A DNA stretch of 64,000 bases from Bdellovibrionales bacterium RIFCSPHIGHO2_01_FULL_40_29 (GTDB lineage: Bacteria; Bdellovibrionota; Bdellovibrionia; Bdellovibrionales; Bdellovibrionaceae): assembly GCA_001771815.1 (NCBI GenBank), contig MEPU01000013.1, positions 248,001-312,000 of the forward strand, written 5' to 3'. Under the pieces are notes generated by a model that made no database searches, was not told the origin of the DNA, and was given only the letters and a program-made list of their open reading frames with translations. Positions 45,104 to 55,015 of the stretch are shown in pieces (positions within the stretch are counted from its first letter, which is position 1; each line of letters opens with the position of its first letter). The position numbers were made by a program, and so were the translations under genes.

Positions 45104-47959
45104 ATGAAAAGCTCTGAAGAAAAATGGGTAGTAAAATTCGAAACCGATCAGGTTCGGGGTCCTTATACGACGGATGCCATTTGCAAAATGATTGCAACAG
45201 GTGCTTTTTCTGGAAACGAACTTATTTGCGCTTACCCTGAAGGCGAGTGGAAATCTTTAAATAAGCAACCCGAATTTTATGAGGCCCTTCTTGAATCTTT
45301 GGAAAACCCTGTGGAAGTCGATTCAAAGAAAGCACAGCGAATGGATGCTGAAACAGTCGTTCGTTCACGAGAAGAGCTAGATACCAATTCGATATCAGAT
45401 AAAGAGCGCAGTTTAGAAAAATTTAAAAAAATAGATCAAGTTGTCATTCACTCCGCTCAAAAGTCAGATGCCGGAGTTGTCGATCAAGACGCGCCCCAAG
45501 ATGGCGATATTGCGATGAATAATTTCAAAGAAATTCAACGGCGAGAGCTCAAAAAGTTATTGCCCTTTTTAGTTGGGTGTCTGTTGGTTGTTTTCGTCGC
45601 AGGATACTATTTTTTGGATTTAGATGAGCAGGAAAAAACAGGTTGGGTTCTGATTGCACCGAAGCAAAATTCTTCTGGTGATCCCGATGAAAACATCAAG
45701 GATCTGAAACGAAAAGCAGTGCTTCAATTTCAACAGGGACAGCTTGAAGGTGTGTTGATTGCCCAACGGAGTTTAGTTAGAGCTGTTGAAGCCGCGCCAA
45801 AAGATCTTGAAGCGATGGGGTTGCTATGTATGGCATACCATCAACTTTGGCCTTATACCAAGCAGACGATTCAAGATTTAAAAAGTATTTTGATAGTCAC
45901 ACAGATGGTTCGAAGCACAAATCCTATTTCAAGTTACTCAGAAGCTTGCCAGGCGGTTTATTTAACGGCAAAGGGTCAGATAAAAGAGGCCCGCAGTCTT
46001 GTTGAAAAAACATTGGATAATATTGTGGATAATCGCTTTAGTTTAGGTCCTTTTTTATACTTAATAAAAGCGGAACTTCTAGAGTATGATCAGAATTATA
46101 TTAATTCAGCGGCCTACTATGATCAAACATCTCAGCTTTGGCCTCAGTGGATTTGGCCCCGTATTGGTCTGGCACGTATGAGTCTGAAGCAGAATAAATT
46201 TAGCGAAGCCAGAACACAATTCTCTCAAATTTTTAAACTAGATAAAGAATCTAAAGCAGCACTTTATGGACTGGGAATTGTCGAATACAAAGGATTTCAT
46301 AATGCAGACAAAGCCAATCAATATTTTTCGATTGGCTATTCATTAAAACAGACATTACCGAAAAGTTTTCATGTTGAAGCGCTTTGGTCCTATGCACAGC
46401 TGTTGGTAGATCGTCATGATCGCTCGAAGGCACTCGAGGTTGCTCAGCAGGGATTTCAATTGAATCCGAGCCATCGTGGTTTAAAAGAACTAGTGATCAC
46501 ACTGGGTGGAAGTGATCAGGTTGAAAATGCACACTCAGAAATTATTTTACTCGGGGATCAGTTTGCTAGGACTTCAGATCATTTGGCTGCGGTGGCTCAG
46601 TATAAGGCGGCATTTGAATTGGACCCAAAGAATGCAACAGCAGCCATTAAAGCTGCCAAAAGCTTATGGGTTTTGAATCAGTCTCGAGAAGCCATTAACT
46701 GGTTAAATAAAGCAATAGCGGCAGATCCAAAACAACTTTCAGCCTATGTTCTTAAGGCGGATTACGAATCGCAGTTGTATAATTTTGTAGAAGCAGCCAA
46801 AACGCTCTTATCGGCCTCGCGAAAATCTCCACAAAATTATGAGATTTTAAAGGGTCAAGCGCTATTAGAATTTCGAAAGAATAATATGCTGGGGGCAATA
46901 CAGTATGGTGAACGCGCTTTAAAAGGCTATGATGCAGATGTTGAGCTTTTAACGTTATTGGCTCAGGCTCATATTGCAATTTATTTGAATGCACCTGGAA
47001 CTAAGAAAGAAGAAAACGACAGTAAGAACCGTCAAGAAGCCCAACGTTTTTCCGGAAAAGCAATTGATCTTGAACCCTCTTGGCCAGAGTCTCAAATCAC
47101 CTATGCAAAATATTTATCTGCAGTGGATGGTCCCTTGCGTGGGGCAACCTATTTAAAAAACTTAATCAAGAGTTTCCCCTATACGGCAGAATACCGGATT
47201 GCACTTGCTGAACTTTATACACAAGAAGAAAAATACTCATCTGCGGCAGATGAGTATTTGCAAATTGTAGAGCTTGAGCCAAAAAATAAAAAAGCAAACT
47301 TTGGTTTGGCCGAAAGTTATCGACTGATGAACAAGCCGGATCTGGCCCAACGTTACTACAATGCCACATCAGCCCTGGATCCAAGTGATGTGGAACCACT
47401 TTTTTCAAATGCAAAACTTTTATTCGAAACGGCCTCGGGACGTGAAGCCAAGGCTAAAATAATTCAAGCCTTGGCAAAGTTTAATGTGGTTAAAGAAATC
47501 AATCCCAACTTTCCACGTGTGTCCTACTATTTAGCGAAGTGCTACCTCGAGCTGGGTGATTTTCAAAAAGCGATTCAACTGGTCAAAGAAGAAAAGACAA
47601 AGAACCCAAACTTAGCAGATCCATTTTTACTGGCCGCGGAAATATTTTATCGCAAAGAACAGTTTGCGGAATGTGCTGCGGAATATTCGATGGCCATTAA
47701 GTTGCGCCCTCAGGGTGCAGATCTTTATGTTAAAAGCTCTATTTGTTATCGTAAAAGTGAGGCTATTGATATTGCCGAAGATATGTTGATTATTGCAGAA
47801 CAGAAAGAGTCTGGTTTTCCGGATATTTATCGTGAGCAAGGTTATATTTATGAGAAAAAAGGTTATATAAGAGAAGCCAATGCTGCTTTTGAGCGGTATT
47901 TAGAGCTCTCGCCGAATGCTCCGGACAGAAGCATCATTGAGCAGCATCTTCGGAAATGA
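45104..47959 (+). CDS. GYF-like domain / membrane helix / TPR-repeat protein
   Basis: The 951-residue protein has an N-terminal domain (about 5-62) with WVVKFETDQVRGPYTTDAICKMI and EGEWKSL, the pattern of bacterial GYF_2-like domains. A charged linker and a single membrane helix (about 152-172) follow. The rest is an array of TPR-type repeats of 34-residue spacing, clearest at about 295-420, 500-620 and 730-945, with PASALDPSD-like turns. The TPR part should be periplasmic and act as a protein-binding scaffold. No partner can be named. It is followed by a small membrane protein 12 bases later. Confidence 0.85.
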   Translation: MKSSEEKWVVKFETDQVRGPYTTDAICKMIATGAFSGNELICAYPEGEWKSLNKQPEFYEALLESLENPVEVDSKKAQRMDAETVVRSREELDTNSISDKERSLEKFKKIDQVVIHSAQKSDAGVVDQDAPQDGDIAMNNFKEIQRRELKKLLPFLVGCLLVVFVAGYYFLDLDEQEKTGWVLIAPKQNSSGDPDENIKDLKRKAVLQFQQGQLEGVLIAQRSLVRAVEAAPKDLEAMGLLCMAYHQLWPYTKQTIQDLKSILIVTQMVRSTNPISSYSEACQAVYLTAKGQIKEARSLVEKTLDNIVDNRFSLGPFLYLIKAELLEYDQNYINSAAYYDQTSQLWPQWIWPRIGLARMSLKQNKFSEARTQFSQIFKLDKESKAALYGLGIVEYKGFHNADKANQYFSIGYSLKQTLPKSFHVEALWSYAQLLVDRHDRSKALEVAQQGFQLNPSHRGLKELVITLGGSDQVENAHSEIILLGDQFARTSDHLAAVAQYKAAFELDPKNATAAIKAAKSLWVLNQSREAINWLNKAIAADPKQLSAYVLKADYESQLYNFVEAAKTLLSASRKSPQNYEILKGQALLEFRKNNMLGAIQYGERALKGYDADVELLTLLAQAHIAIYLNAPGTKKEENDSKNRQEAQRFSGKAIDLEPSWPESQITYAKYLSAVDGPLRGATYLKNLIKSFPYTAEYRIALAELYTQEEKYSSAADEYLQIVELEPKNKKANFGLAESYRLMNKPDLAQRYYNATSALDPSDVEPLFSNAKLLFETASGREAKAKIIQALAKFNVVKEINPNFPRVSYYLAKCYLELGDFQKAIQLVKEEKTKNPNLADPFLLAAEIFYRKEQFAECAAEYSMAIKLRPQGADLYVKSSICYRKSEAIDIAEDMLIIAEQKESGFPDIYREQGYIYEKKGYIREANAAFERYLELSPNAPDRSIIEQHLRK

Positions 47960-47971
47960 AAGGACAAATAG

Positions 47972-48280
47972 ATGGGAATCTCAGATAACATCAAAAACAT
48001 GGCGTCCAACCTTCAGCAGGGCGCAAAGAACACCACGGTTACGCTCACGCAGAAAATATTAAGAGTGATTTCAGGATTGTTTTTGGCTCTGATTGCGTCG
48101 CTCATCATCCAAGAAATGATGCAGAGTGGAACGCTGATGTTAATATTTTTTATCGTTCTTTTTACCGCAGTCATTTACATTTTTCTGGGGCGTCTGACAG
48201 TTCTTCAGATTTTGATTTTTGATTTAATCTGTGTTCTTATCGTATCCTTAATGAGGCTCTATATCATGGTGGCGCCCTAA
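47972..48280 (+). CDS. Small membrane protein of unknown function
   Basis: The 102-residue protein has an amphipathic N-terminal segment (about 1-28) and three hydrophobic helices at about 30-46, 51-71 and 77-98. It lacks catalytic motifs. It sits between the TPR protein gene and serS with short gaps, preceded by AAAGGA. It could be a membrane partner of the TPR protein, which is only suggested by location. Confidence 0.72.
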   Translation: MGISDNIKNMASNLQQGAKNTTVTLTQKILRVISGLFLALIASLIIQEMMQSGTLMLIFFIVLFTAVIYIFLGRLTVLQILIFDLICVLIVSLMRLYIMVAP

Positions 48281-48301
48281 GGGCCGAGAATTGAGGATTT
48301 T

Positions 48302-49597
48302 GTGATTGATATTAAACTTTTAGAAAAAAAAGCCGAAGATGGAAAAAATTATTTTGAAGACTATAAAGCGGGTCTTATAAATCGTGGCGCAAACACAGCG
48401 GTTTTGGATCAAATTATGTCGCTCAATATTCGTCGTAAAGAAATGATGACCGAGTCCGAATCTGCAAAAGCTCATCAAAACAAACTCAGTGGCGAGGTCG
48501 GTAAATTAAAACGCGAAGGCAAAGATGCGACAGCTGTGCTTTCAGAATTAGAAATATTAAAATCAAAAGTCAAAGAGCTCGAAGCAAAATCATCAGAAGT
48601 GGACGCTGAAGTTCAGGGGCTGTTGATGACAATTCCCAATAAACCACACGAAAGCGTTCCAGTAGGTGCGTCAGAAAAAGACAATAAAATTGTTAAAGTT
48701 GTTGGTGAAATAAAAAAGTTTTCATTCAAAGCAAAAGAGCATTTTGAAATTGGAGAAAAGCTAAATATTATTGATTTTGATCGGGCGGGTAAAACAACCG
48801 GAGCGCGGTTCGCCTTTCTTAAGGGTGCAGCAGCTCAGCTCGAGCGTGCATTGATTCAATTTATGATGGATTTGCATTCCTCTCAGCATGGATATACAGA
48901 AATGATTCCGCCATTTATTGTAAATAGCAAAAGTTTGACGGGAACGGGTCAATTTCCAAAATTTAAAGAAGATGTTTTTCATCTAGAAGGCACAGACTAT
49001 TTCTTGATTCCAACCGCTGAAGTTCCGGTCACGAACTATTACTATGATGAAATTCTCAGTGAAGATCAGCTCCCAAGATCATTTTGTGCTTATTCGCCAT
49101 GCTTCCGATCTGAAGCAGGAAGCTACGGAAAAGACACGAAGGGCTTAATTCGCCAGCATCAGTTTAACAAAGTGGAGCTCATGACTTTTTCGCATCCAAC
49201 AAAATCATACGAAGCTCATGAACAATTAACTGGGCACGCTGAGCGCGTGTTGCAGGAGCTCGAGCTTCCGTATCGAAAGATGTTACTTTGTACGGCTGAT
49301 ATGGGTTTTGGATCATCAAAGACCTATGATCTTGAAGTTTGGTTACCAGGTCAAAATGCCTACCGAGAGATCAGTTCATGTTCTAATTTTGAAGATTTTC
49401 AAGCTCGTCGTGCGAACATTCGTTTTAAGCCCAAAGACGGAGGCAAACCTCAGTTTGTTCACACCCTGAACGGAAGTGGTCTAGCTGTTGGCAGAACGGC
49501 AGTCGCCATTTTAGAAAATTATCAGCAAGAAGACGGCACCGTCCAAATTCCAAAGGTGCTGCAAAATTACATGGGTCAAAAAACTGTGATTAAATAG
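48302..49597 (+). CDS. serS: Seryl-tRNA synthetase
   Basis: The 431-residue class II synthetase charges tRNA-Ser. The N-terminal coiled-coil arm (about 30-110) contacts the long variable arm of tRNA-Ser. Motif 2 is seen in [25 protein letters not shown] and motif 3 in [19 protein letters not shown]. Length fits the family. The start is GTG with GAGGA upstream. A tRNA-Ser(UGA) gene lies 71 bases downstream, a pleasing but probably accidental neighbour. Confidence 0.97.
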   Translation: MIDIKLLEKKAEDGKNYFEDYKAGLINRGANTAVLDQIMSLNIRRKEMMTESESAKAHQNKLSGEVGKLKREGKDATAVLSELEILKSKVKELEAKSSEVDAEVQGLLMTIPNKPHESVPVGASEKDNKIVKVVGEIKKFSFKAKEHFEIGEKLNIIDFDRAGKTTGARFAFLKGAAAQLERALIQFMMDLHSSQHGYTEMIPPFIVNSKSLTGTGQFPKFKEDVFHLEGTDYFLIPTAEVPVTNYYYDEILSEDQLPRSFCAYSPCFRSEAGSYGKDTKGLIRQHQFNKVELMTFSHPTKSYEAHEQLTGHAERVLQELELPYRKMLLCTADMGFGSSKTYDLEVWLPGQNAYREISSCSNFEDFQARRANIRFKPKDGGKPQFVHTLNGSGLAVGRTAVAILENYQQEDGTVQIPKVLQNYMGQKTVIK

Positions 49598-49668
49598 TTA
49601 TAAATGAAGCTGTGCAACAAGCCGCTAAACCCTTGTAACTAAGTCAAATTTTCTCTAAAACAGACGGT

Positions 49669-49758
49669 GGAAAGCTGGTAGAGCGGTTGAATACACCAGT
49701 CTTGAAAACTGGCAGCCCTTCGCGGGGCTCGAGGGTTCGAATCCCTCGCTTTCCGCCA
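49669..49758 (+). tRNA. tRNA-Ser (anticodon UGA)
   Basis: A full class II tRNA can be folded by eye. The acceptor stem GGAAAGC pairs with GCTTTCC, followed by G and an encoded CCA. The anticodon stem CCAGT/ACTGG encloses loop CTTGAAA, so the anticodon is TGA at 49703-49705. A long variable arm (CAGCCCTTCGCGGGGCTC) and T-arm GAGGG-TTCGAAT-CCCTC follow. The long variable arm is a serine identity element. It reads UCA and, by wobble, other UCN codons. Confidence 0.96.
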
Positions 49759-50150
49759 TTTGATTTTTCTTCAAATGGGTTCCAACCGCAAAGTTTCTCT
49801 AAGCACCCAGAAATTCAAAGATAAATAAATTCATACGGTTACGCCGTGTGAATTCTTCGGTGTTCAGTACCTTCTTGATGAAAGAAAAAGAAAAACTACC
49901 TCACCGAGAACAGAGGTGAGGCAATAAAAATCTCCGCTCTTACGTTAGTACATACCTTAAAGAAGAAATTCAAGCCGAAGCCGTATCGCGAAATTTTTCA
50001 GTGGCGGGCTTGAAATTGATTTTATTTGCAAACCAGAATCCGTCGTCTAATCAACGACGCAACTCAAACTAAACAAATTTATTGAAACTTCAATCTAAAG
50101 CTGGCGGAATCTAATTCCAGGATAGCGCCCCCCATGCCTTGGAGTTCAGT
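49759..50150. other. Gene-free stretch with several hairpins
   Basis: No coding frame is supported here. By eye there are at least four inverted repeats. CCATTTGA/TCAAATGG (49756-49778) starts on the tRNA CCA. AATTCATACGG/CCGTGTGAATT (49828-49854) has one G-U pair. CCTCACC/GGTGAGG (49899-49921) and CGTCGT/ACGACG (50041-50059) are perfect. None has a clear T-run right after the stem. The region may hold a structured RNA, the leader of the ABC operon, or degraded sequence. Confidence 0.5.
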
Positions 50151-50831
50151 ATGCAGCCAATCATTCTTGAAAATGTAATTAAAAATTATTTGCTTGATAA
50201 AATTCAAGTCCCAGCTCTAAAAGGCATTGATTTAAAAATTGATGCCGGCGAATTTACAGTGATCGCTGGGCCCAGCGGATCTGGTAAAACCACAATACTG
50301 AATCTGATCGGATGCGTTGATACAGCCAGCGCCGGAAAGGTTGTTGTTGGGGGCAAAGAAACCGGAACCCTTTCTGAAAAACAGTTAACCGATCTCAGGC
50401 TTCATACGATTGGCTTTATATTCCAATCTTTTAACTTAATTCCCGTCCTGAATGTTATTGATAATGTTGAGTTTCCTTTATTATTGCAAAATACACTCAG
50501 CCCAAAAGAACGGCGTGAGCGTGTTTTAAAATTTGTCGATCGTGTTGGATTAACTCAGTACGCCCATCATCGTCCTAGCGAACTATCAGGTGGACAGCGT
50601 CAGCGTGTCGCGATTGCTCGCGCCTTAGTAACCCGACCACAAATTGTTTTAGCAGACGAGCCCACGGCCAATCTTGATTCCGTCACCGGACAAAATATTA
50701 TCGACTTGATGAAAGAAATCAATCAAACCGAAAAAACAACTTTTTTATTTTCGACTCATGATCATTCAATTATGAACCAAGCCCGCCGTGTGATTCGGCT
50801 GCATGATGGCAAAATCCAGGCGAACGCATGA
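50151..50831 (+). CDS. ABC transporter ATPase, LolD/MacB type
   Basis: The start at 50151 lies six bases after GGAG; a TTG at 50139 is in frame but overlaps that site. The 226-residue ATPase has Walker A GPSGSGKTT, signature LSGGQRQRVAIARAL, Walker B IVLADEPTANLD and the H-loop in STHDHS. It belongs to the LolD/FtsE/MacB group that powers FtsX-type permeases by mechanotransmission and not by moving cargo across the inner membrane. It overlaps the first permease by four bases and begins a five-gene operon. Confidence 0.93.
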   Translation: MQPIILENVIKNYLLDKIQVPALKGIDLKIDAGEFTVIAGPSGSGKTTILNLIGCVDTASAGKVVVGGKETGTLSEKQLTDLRLHTIGFIFQSFNLIPVLNVIDNVEFPLLLQNTLSPKERRERVLKFVDRVGLTQYAHHRPSELSGGQRQRVAIARALVTRPQIVLADEPTANLDSVTGQNIIDLMKEINQTEKTTFLFSTHDHSIMNQARRVIRLHDGKIQANA

Positions 50832-52894
50832 ATCACTTGATGGTCTTAAAAATTGCTGCGCGAAATGTGCTGTTGCACCGGATGCGCACAACCGTTGTTG
50901 GAATTATTCTGGCCTTTGGCGCACTTTTAGCTGTTCTGGGAAATTCATTCGTGGATGGTATTGCCGGTGGAATGAAAAATAGCACCACACAAAGCATTAC
51001 CGGTGACATTCAAATTTATAATGCTGATGCGAAAGAAAACCTTTCCGTTTTTGGTAATATGGATGGTTCACCCTCTGACGTGGGTCATGTCGATAGTTTT
51101 GAAAAAACGGCCGCAGCTTTAGCGAAAATTCCGGAAATTGTTTCGATTGTTCCAATGGGAACAAGCTTTGCCCAGGTCAGCCCTGGAAATATCTTAGATC
51201 ATTTTTTAGAAACATTAAGAAAATCATTTAAAGATAAATCAATGACAACCGAAGTTTTACAATCGCAAAAGCGACGATTGCGTTTTCTCATTCAAGAAAT
51301 TCAAAAAAACCTTGAAGGCAAGTTTGAAGAAATCGGCATGCTTACAGAAAAAGACGCTGAACAGGCCAAACGGAATTTACAGTTCACAACCAGTGATGCT
51401 TTTTGGAACGATTTCGATGTCAACTTTGAAGAAAAAATTGAATTCTTGTCCAATAAAATTGCGCCCCTAATTTTTGACGACAACATGCTGTTCTTTAATT
51501 ACGTCGGTACAGACCCACAGCAGTTTAAAGAAAAATTTCCTCAATTTGAAATTGTTAAAGGTGAAATGATCCCCGAAGGATCGCGCGGCTTTTTGTTTCA
51601 TGATTATTTTTATGAAACTATGGTAAAGCATCGTATTGCGCGCAGGCTGGATCAGATCAAAAAGAAAATGACTGCAGACAAGCTAACACTCGCTGACAGC
51701 AAAGAACTACAAGATCAAATTAAAGCCAACATCGAACAATCTGCAGAAATCTATTTACAGCTGGGTCCATTAGAAACGGAAAAGCTTCAAAAAAAATTGA
51801 ACGACCTTTTAAAATCTGATGAAAAGGATTTTAGAACTTTGGTTAAAACATTTCTAGATATGAAAGATGATAACTTTCAGACGCGCTATGATTTTTTCTA
51901 TAAAGAAATTGCCCCGCACGTTATTTTATATCGTGTGCAAATTGGCGATGTGTTGCCGCTCAATGCTTTTACAAAATCCGGGTCTTCAACATCGATCAAT
52001 GTAAAAGTATATGGCACATTCAAATTTAAAAGTTTTGAGAATTCTCCGTTGGCGGGAAATTTCAGTTTAATGGATTTGATCTCGTTTCGGGAATTGTATG
52101 GCTTTCTAACCGATGAGCGCCGTGCTCAGAATAAAGAAATTGAATCTGAAATGGGCTTAGTCGATGTGGGGCGCGACAGCATTGAAAATTTATTTTCGGG
52201 AAGCACTCAGACAACAACTAACGAAAACACCACGATTAAACCCGTTGAGCTTAATTTTAAAAAGAAGGTTGTGGGTTCAAATTACACACAAGACGAATTA
52301 AACAAAGGCGTCTTTCTGCATGCAGCGATTTTTCTGAAAGACTCTTCGAATACAAATGCCACTATTAAAAAAATAAATGAACTCTCCAAAACAGAAAATT
52401 TAGGCATCAAAGCTGTTTCTTGGCAAGACGCCGCTGGCTTCATTGGCCAGATGACTTTTATTATGAAAACACTGCTGAATCTGTTTATCGGGATTTCGCT
52501 ATTACTTGCAGGGCTTATGATCACCAATTCTCTGCTGATGGCAGCCATGAATCGAAAGCAAGAAATCGGCACGATGCGCGCAATTGGAGCCCACGCCCGA
52601 TTTATTTATCGTTTATTCTTTTACGAAACATTGTTTATCAGTTTGGTTTTCGGTGGTATCGGTGCGTTGTTAGGATCACTTATCGTGCTTGTGATTGGCC
52701 AAGTGGGCATACCCGCTTCGGGTGATGTGGCGACGTTTTTCTTTTCTGGACCAAGATTATTTTTACATCTTAATCCCGGACTTATTTTTATCGTGATGTT
52801 CGTAATGGTTTTTATCGCGATCATTGCGACCCAATATCCGGCCTGGAAAGCCATGAAGATTTCCCCCTTACAGGCCATGCAGAAACGAGATTAG
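50828..52894 (+). CDS. FtsX/LolC-type ABC permease with a long periplasmic insert
   Basis: The 688-residue permease has one helix at about 18-42, a very long periplasmic region (about 45-535) and three helices at about 540-570, 595-620 and 655-680. That is the FtsX/MacB-PCD topology. EIGTMRAIGAHARFIYRLFF at about 578-597 is the typical coupling segment contacting the ATPase. The periplasmic part is much larger than in LolC/LolE (about 200 residues). It contains two helix-rich, charged segments at about 118-225 and 275-350, likely coiled coils. It pairs with the shorter permease next to it. Confidence 0.88.
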   Translation: MNHLMVLKIAARNVLLHRMRTTVVGIILAFGALLAVLGNSFVDGIAGGMKNSTTQSITGDIQIYNADAKENLSVFGNMDGSPSDVGHVDSFEKTAAALAKIPEIVSIVPMGTSFAQVSPGNILDHFLETLRKSFKDKSMTTEVLQSQKRRLRFLIQEIQKNLEGKFEEIGMLTEKDAEQAKRNLQFTTSDAFWNDFDVNFEEKIEFLSNKIAPLIFDDNMLFFNYVGTDPQQFKEKFPQFEIVKGEMIPEGSRGFLFHDYFYETMVKHRIARRLDQIKKKMTADKLTLADSKELQDQIKANIEQSAEIYLQLGPLETEKLQKKLNDLLKSDEKDFRTLVKTFLDMKDDNFQTRYDFFYKEIAPHVILYRVQIGDVLPLNAFTKSGSSTSINVKVYGTFKFKSFENSPLAGNFSLMDLISFRELYGFLTDERRAQNKEIESEMGLVDVGRDSIENLFSGSTQTTTNENTTIKPVELNFKKKVVGSNYTQDELNKGVFLHAAIFLKDSSNTNATIKKINELSKTENLGIKAVSWQDAAGFIGQMTFIMKTLLNLFIGISLLLAGLMITNSLLMAAMNRKQEIGTMRAIGAHARFIYRLFFYETLFISLVFGGIGALLGSLIVLVIGQVGIPASGDVATFFFSGPRLFLHLNPGLIFIVMFVMVFIAIIATQYPAWKAMKISPLQAMQKRD

Positions 52895-52895
52895 C

Positions 52896-54218
52896 ATGAA
52901 CGTTTATTTTATTATTGCGTATCGAAATATTTTACAACGCCGAATGCGAAGCCTTGTGTTAGCCGTAGCTATCGTGGTCGTTTCATTGGTTTTTTCATTG
53001 CTACTGGCTTTAGTACAAGGTGTAAAAAACACCATGATTGGCAATGGCACAGCATTAATGACGGGCCATTTAAATATTGCTGGCTTTTTTAAATTAAGTC
53101 AAAGCTCAGCCAATCCGATGGTGACCAAATACGAACCACTACTTGAATATGCTAAAACTCAAATACCTGAAGCTGATATTATTGTCGATCGCATCAAGGC
53201 TTATGGAAAAGTTATTTCTGAAACAGATTCCGTTATCATCCCTATGTGGGGAGTAAACATGGATCAAGAGTCTAATGTTTTAGGTCGACTTGAAATAGAT
53301 AAAGATGCCAACGGGAAAGTTCTTGGGGATCTTTTTCAATTAAAAGATCGGGGCACGATGGCTTTGTTTGCAGTTCATGCGAAAAAATTAAAAGTCAGTA
53401 TTGGTGATATGGTGACTGTTTCTATACCCACTCAACGAAACATCAATAACACCAAAGACTTAAAAATTGTCGCTATCTTAAAAGATGTTGGCATGATGTC
53501 ACAGTTTAATGCCTACATGCATTCGGCGGATGCTCGCGAAATTTATCAAAGTAAGGCCGATTCAACGGGACAAGTGATGATTTACTTAAAAGATATTTCA
53601 ACACTAAAAACTGTCGAAGCACGCCTGCGAAATGATTTAAGCTCTAAGGGCTATCGTCTGATGGATAAAGACTCGGCCCCCTTCTGGATGAAGTTTGACC
53701 GGGTTGCTGGAGAATCTTGGACCGGTCAAAAAATCGATATCACTACCTGGGAAGATGAAACTTCTTTTTTAAAATGGATTATCAGCCTTCTGAGTGCGCT
53801 GACATTTATTTTAACAATTGTTTTATCAATTATCATCGCCATGGGCTTAATTAATGCCTTGTGGATGTCCGTCAAAGAAAGAACCACCGAAATTGGAACT
53901 TTACGTGCGATTGGTATGCAGAAATCGAAAGTGCTTTGGATGTTTATGCTCGAGTCTTTAATTCTATCTGTTTCTTCAACTGCTGTAGGATTAATTTTAG
54001 CAGCCATTATTTGCCAGACTTTAAATGCCATTGCATTGCCAATTCAAAACGAAGCTTTTAAACTATTTTTAATGACGAATACACTGCACTTTGCGTTTGG
54101 TTTGCCACAAGCTCTCATCACGTTCATGTCTTTGGTGACATTTTTCACTTTAGGATCACTAATTCCGGCACGACAAGCGGCAAAGCTGAGTCCGATCATT
54201 GCTATTAACCAATCTTGA
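52896..54218 (+). CDS. FtsX/LolC-type ABC permease, second subunit
   Basis: The 440-residue permease has the same topology: first helix at about 18-40, periplasmic MacB-like domain (about 42-285) and three further helices at about 290-318, 345-370 and 395-430. The coupling segment reads TEIGTLRAIGMQKSKVLWMFMLE. Its length is close to LolC/LolE (about 400-415). It starts one base after the previous permease and overlaps the next frame slightly. The two unequal permeases probably form a heterodimer with a dimer of the ATPase. Confidence 0.9.
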   Translation: MNVYFIIAYRNILQRRMRSLVLAVAIVVVSLVFSLLLALVQGVKNTMIGNGTALMTGHLNIAGFFKLSQSSANPMVTKYEPLLEYAKTQIPEADIIVDRIKAYGKVISETDSVIIPMWGVNMDQESNVLGRLEIDKDANGKVLGDLFQLKDRGTMALFAVHAKKLKVSIGDMVTVSIPTQRNINNTKDLKIVAILKDVGMMSQFNAYMHSADAREIYQSKADSTGQVMIYLKDISTLKTVEARLRNDLSSKGYRLMDKDSAPFWMKFDRVAGESWTGQKIDITTWEDETSFLKWIISLLSALTFILTIVLSIIIAMGLINALWMSVKERTTEIGTLRAIGMQKSKVLWMFMLESLILSVSSTAVGLILAAIICQTLNAIALPIQNEAFKLFLMTNTLHFAFGLPQALITFMSLVTFFTLGSLIPARQAAKLSPIIAINQS

Positions 54219-54235
54219 TATTTGAGGAGTTTTTT

Positions 54236-55015
54236 ATGAAATCCATTTTTATTTTCTTGGTTCTTTTAAGCAAAGTGTCCTTTGCAGAAACAGCAAAAGA
54301 CACTTTAACACAAGCGCAGGCTGATGAAATTATCAAAATCGTTGATGATCGTCAGCGCAATTCAGGTGATTATAAATCTTTGGTGTTTGTAAAAGAAACA
54401 GAAACAAAAAAAGAACCTCGCCTATTTCAAGCTTTGGTTTACCGTCGTGATAGCGATGATAAATTTATGATCCTTTTTACCAAACCCAAAGAAGAGGCCG
54501 GAAAAGCGTATTTAAAAATCGATAAAAACCTGTGGAACTTCGACCCAGGAACTGGCAAATGGGAACGTCGCACAGAACGTGAAAAGTTAGCCGGAACAAA
54601 CTCTAGACGAAGCGATTTCGATGAATCACGATTAACTGAAGAATTTACGACAAAATATGAAGGCTCAGATAAATTAGGCACTTACAAAGTTCACAAATTT
54701 AAACTCACAGCCAAAGAGGGAATCGACGTTGCCTACCCAGTTTTGAATCTTTGGGTTGATCAAGCAGATAAAAATATTCTAAAGCGTGAAGAGTTTTCCT
54801 TAAGCGGAAAATTAATGCGGTCTTCGTATTACCCGAAATGGCAAAAAAAATACAGCGCTTCAAAAAAGGGTGACGTCTGGATCCCCGAAGAAATTCGTAT
54901 TTTCGATGAACTTGAAAAGGGCAATTCAACAATTGTTTTAATCAAAGAATCTGACTTAAGCAAATTAGAAGTAAACCTATTCACAAAAGCCTGGATTGAA
55001 AGCAAGAGCAAATAA
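54236..55015 (+). CDS. LolA-like periplasmic carrier protein
   Basis: I start at the ATG at 54236, seven bases after GAGGA, giving MKSIFIFLVLLSKVSFAETA, a clean signal peptide (cleavage near SFA-ETA). The 259-residue protein resembles the outer-membrane-lipoprotein-sorting group of COG2834: MILFTKPKEEAGKAYLKIDKN, NFDPGTGKWERR and NLWVDQADKNILKREEF give the open half-barrel pattern of LolA-type carriers of lipid-modified cargo. It is made with an ABC transporter of the LolCDE group, which fits. It overlaps the next start by one base. Confidence 0.85.
   Translation: MKSIFIFLVLLSKVSFAETAKDTLTQAQADEIIKIVDDRQRNSGDYKSLVFVKETETKKEPRLFQALVYRRDSDDKFMILFTKPKEEAGKAYLKIDKNLWNFDPGTGKWERRTEREKLAGTNSRRSDFDESRLTEEFTTKYEGSDKLGTYKVHKFKLTAKEGIDVAYPVLNLWVDQADKNILKREEFSLSGKLMRSSYYPKWQKKYSASKKGDVWIPEEIRIFDELEKGNSTIVLIKESDLSKLEVNLFTKAWIESKSK

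Noticed and set aside
45116-45290. GYF-like domain binding the polyproline runs of the LysM lipoprotein
   Set aside because: GYF domains can bind proline-rich peptides, but this domain is predicted in the cytoplasm and the polyproline stretch in the periplasm.
49756-49778. Terminator of tRNA-Ser
   Set aside because: The T-rich stretch is in the loop of the hairpin, not after it, so it does not fit an intrinsic terminator.
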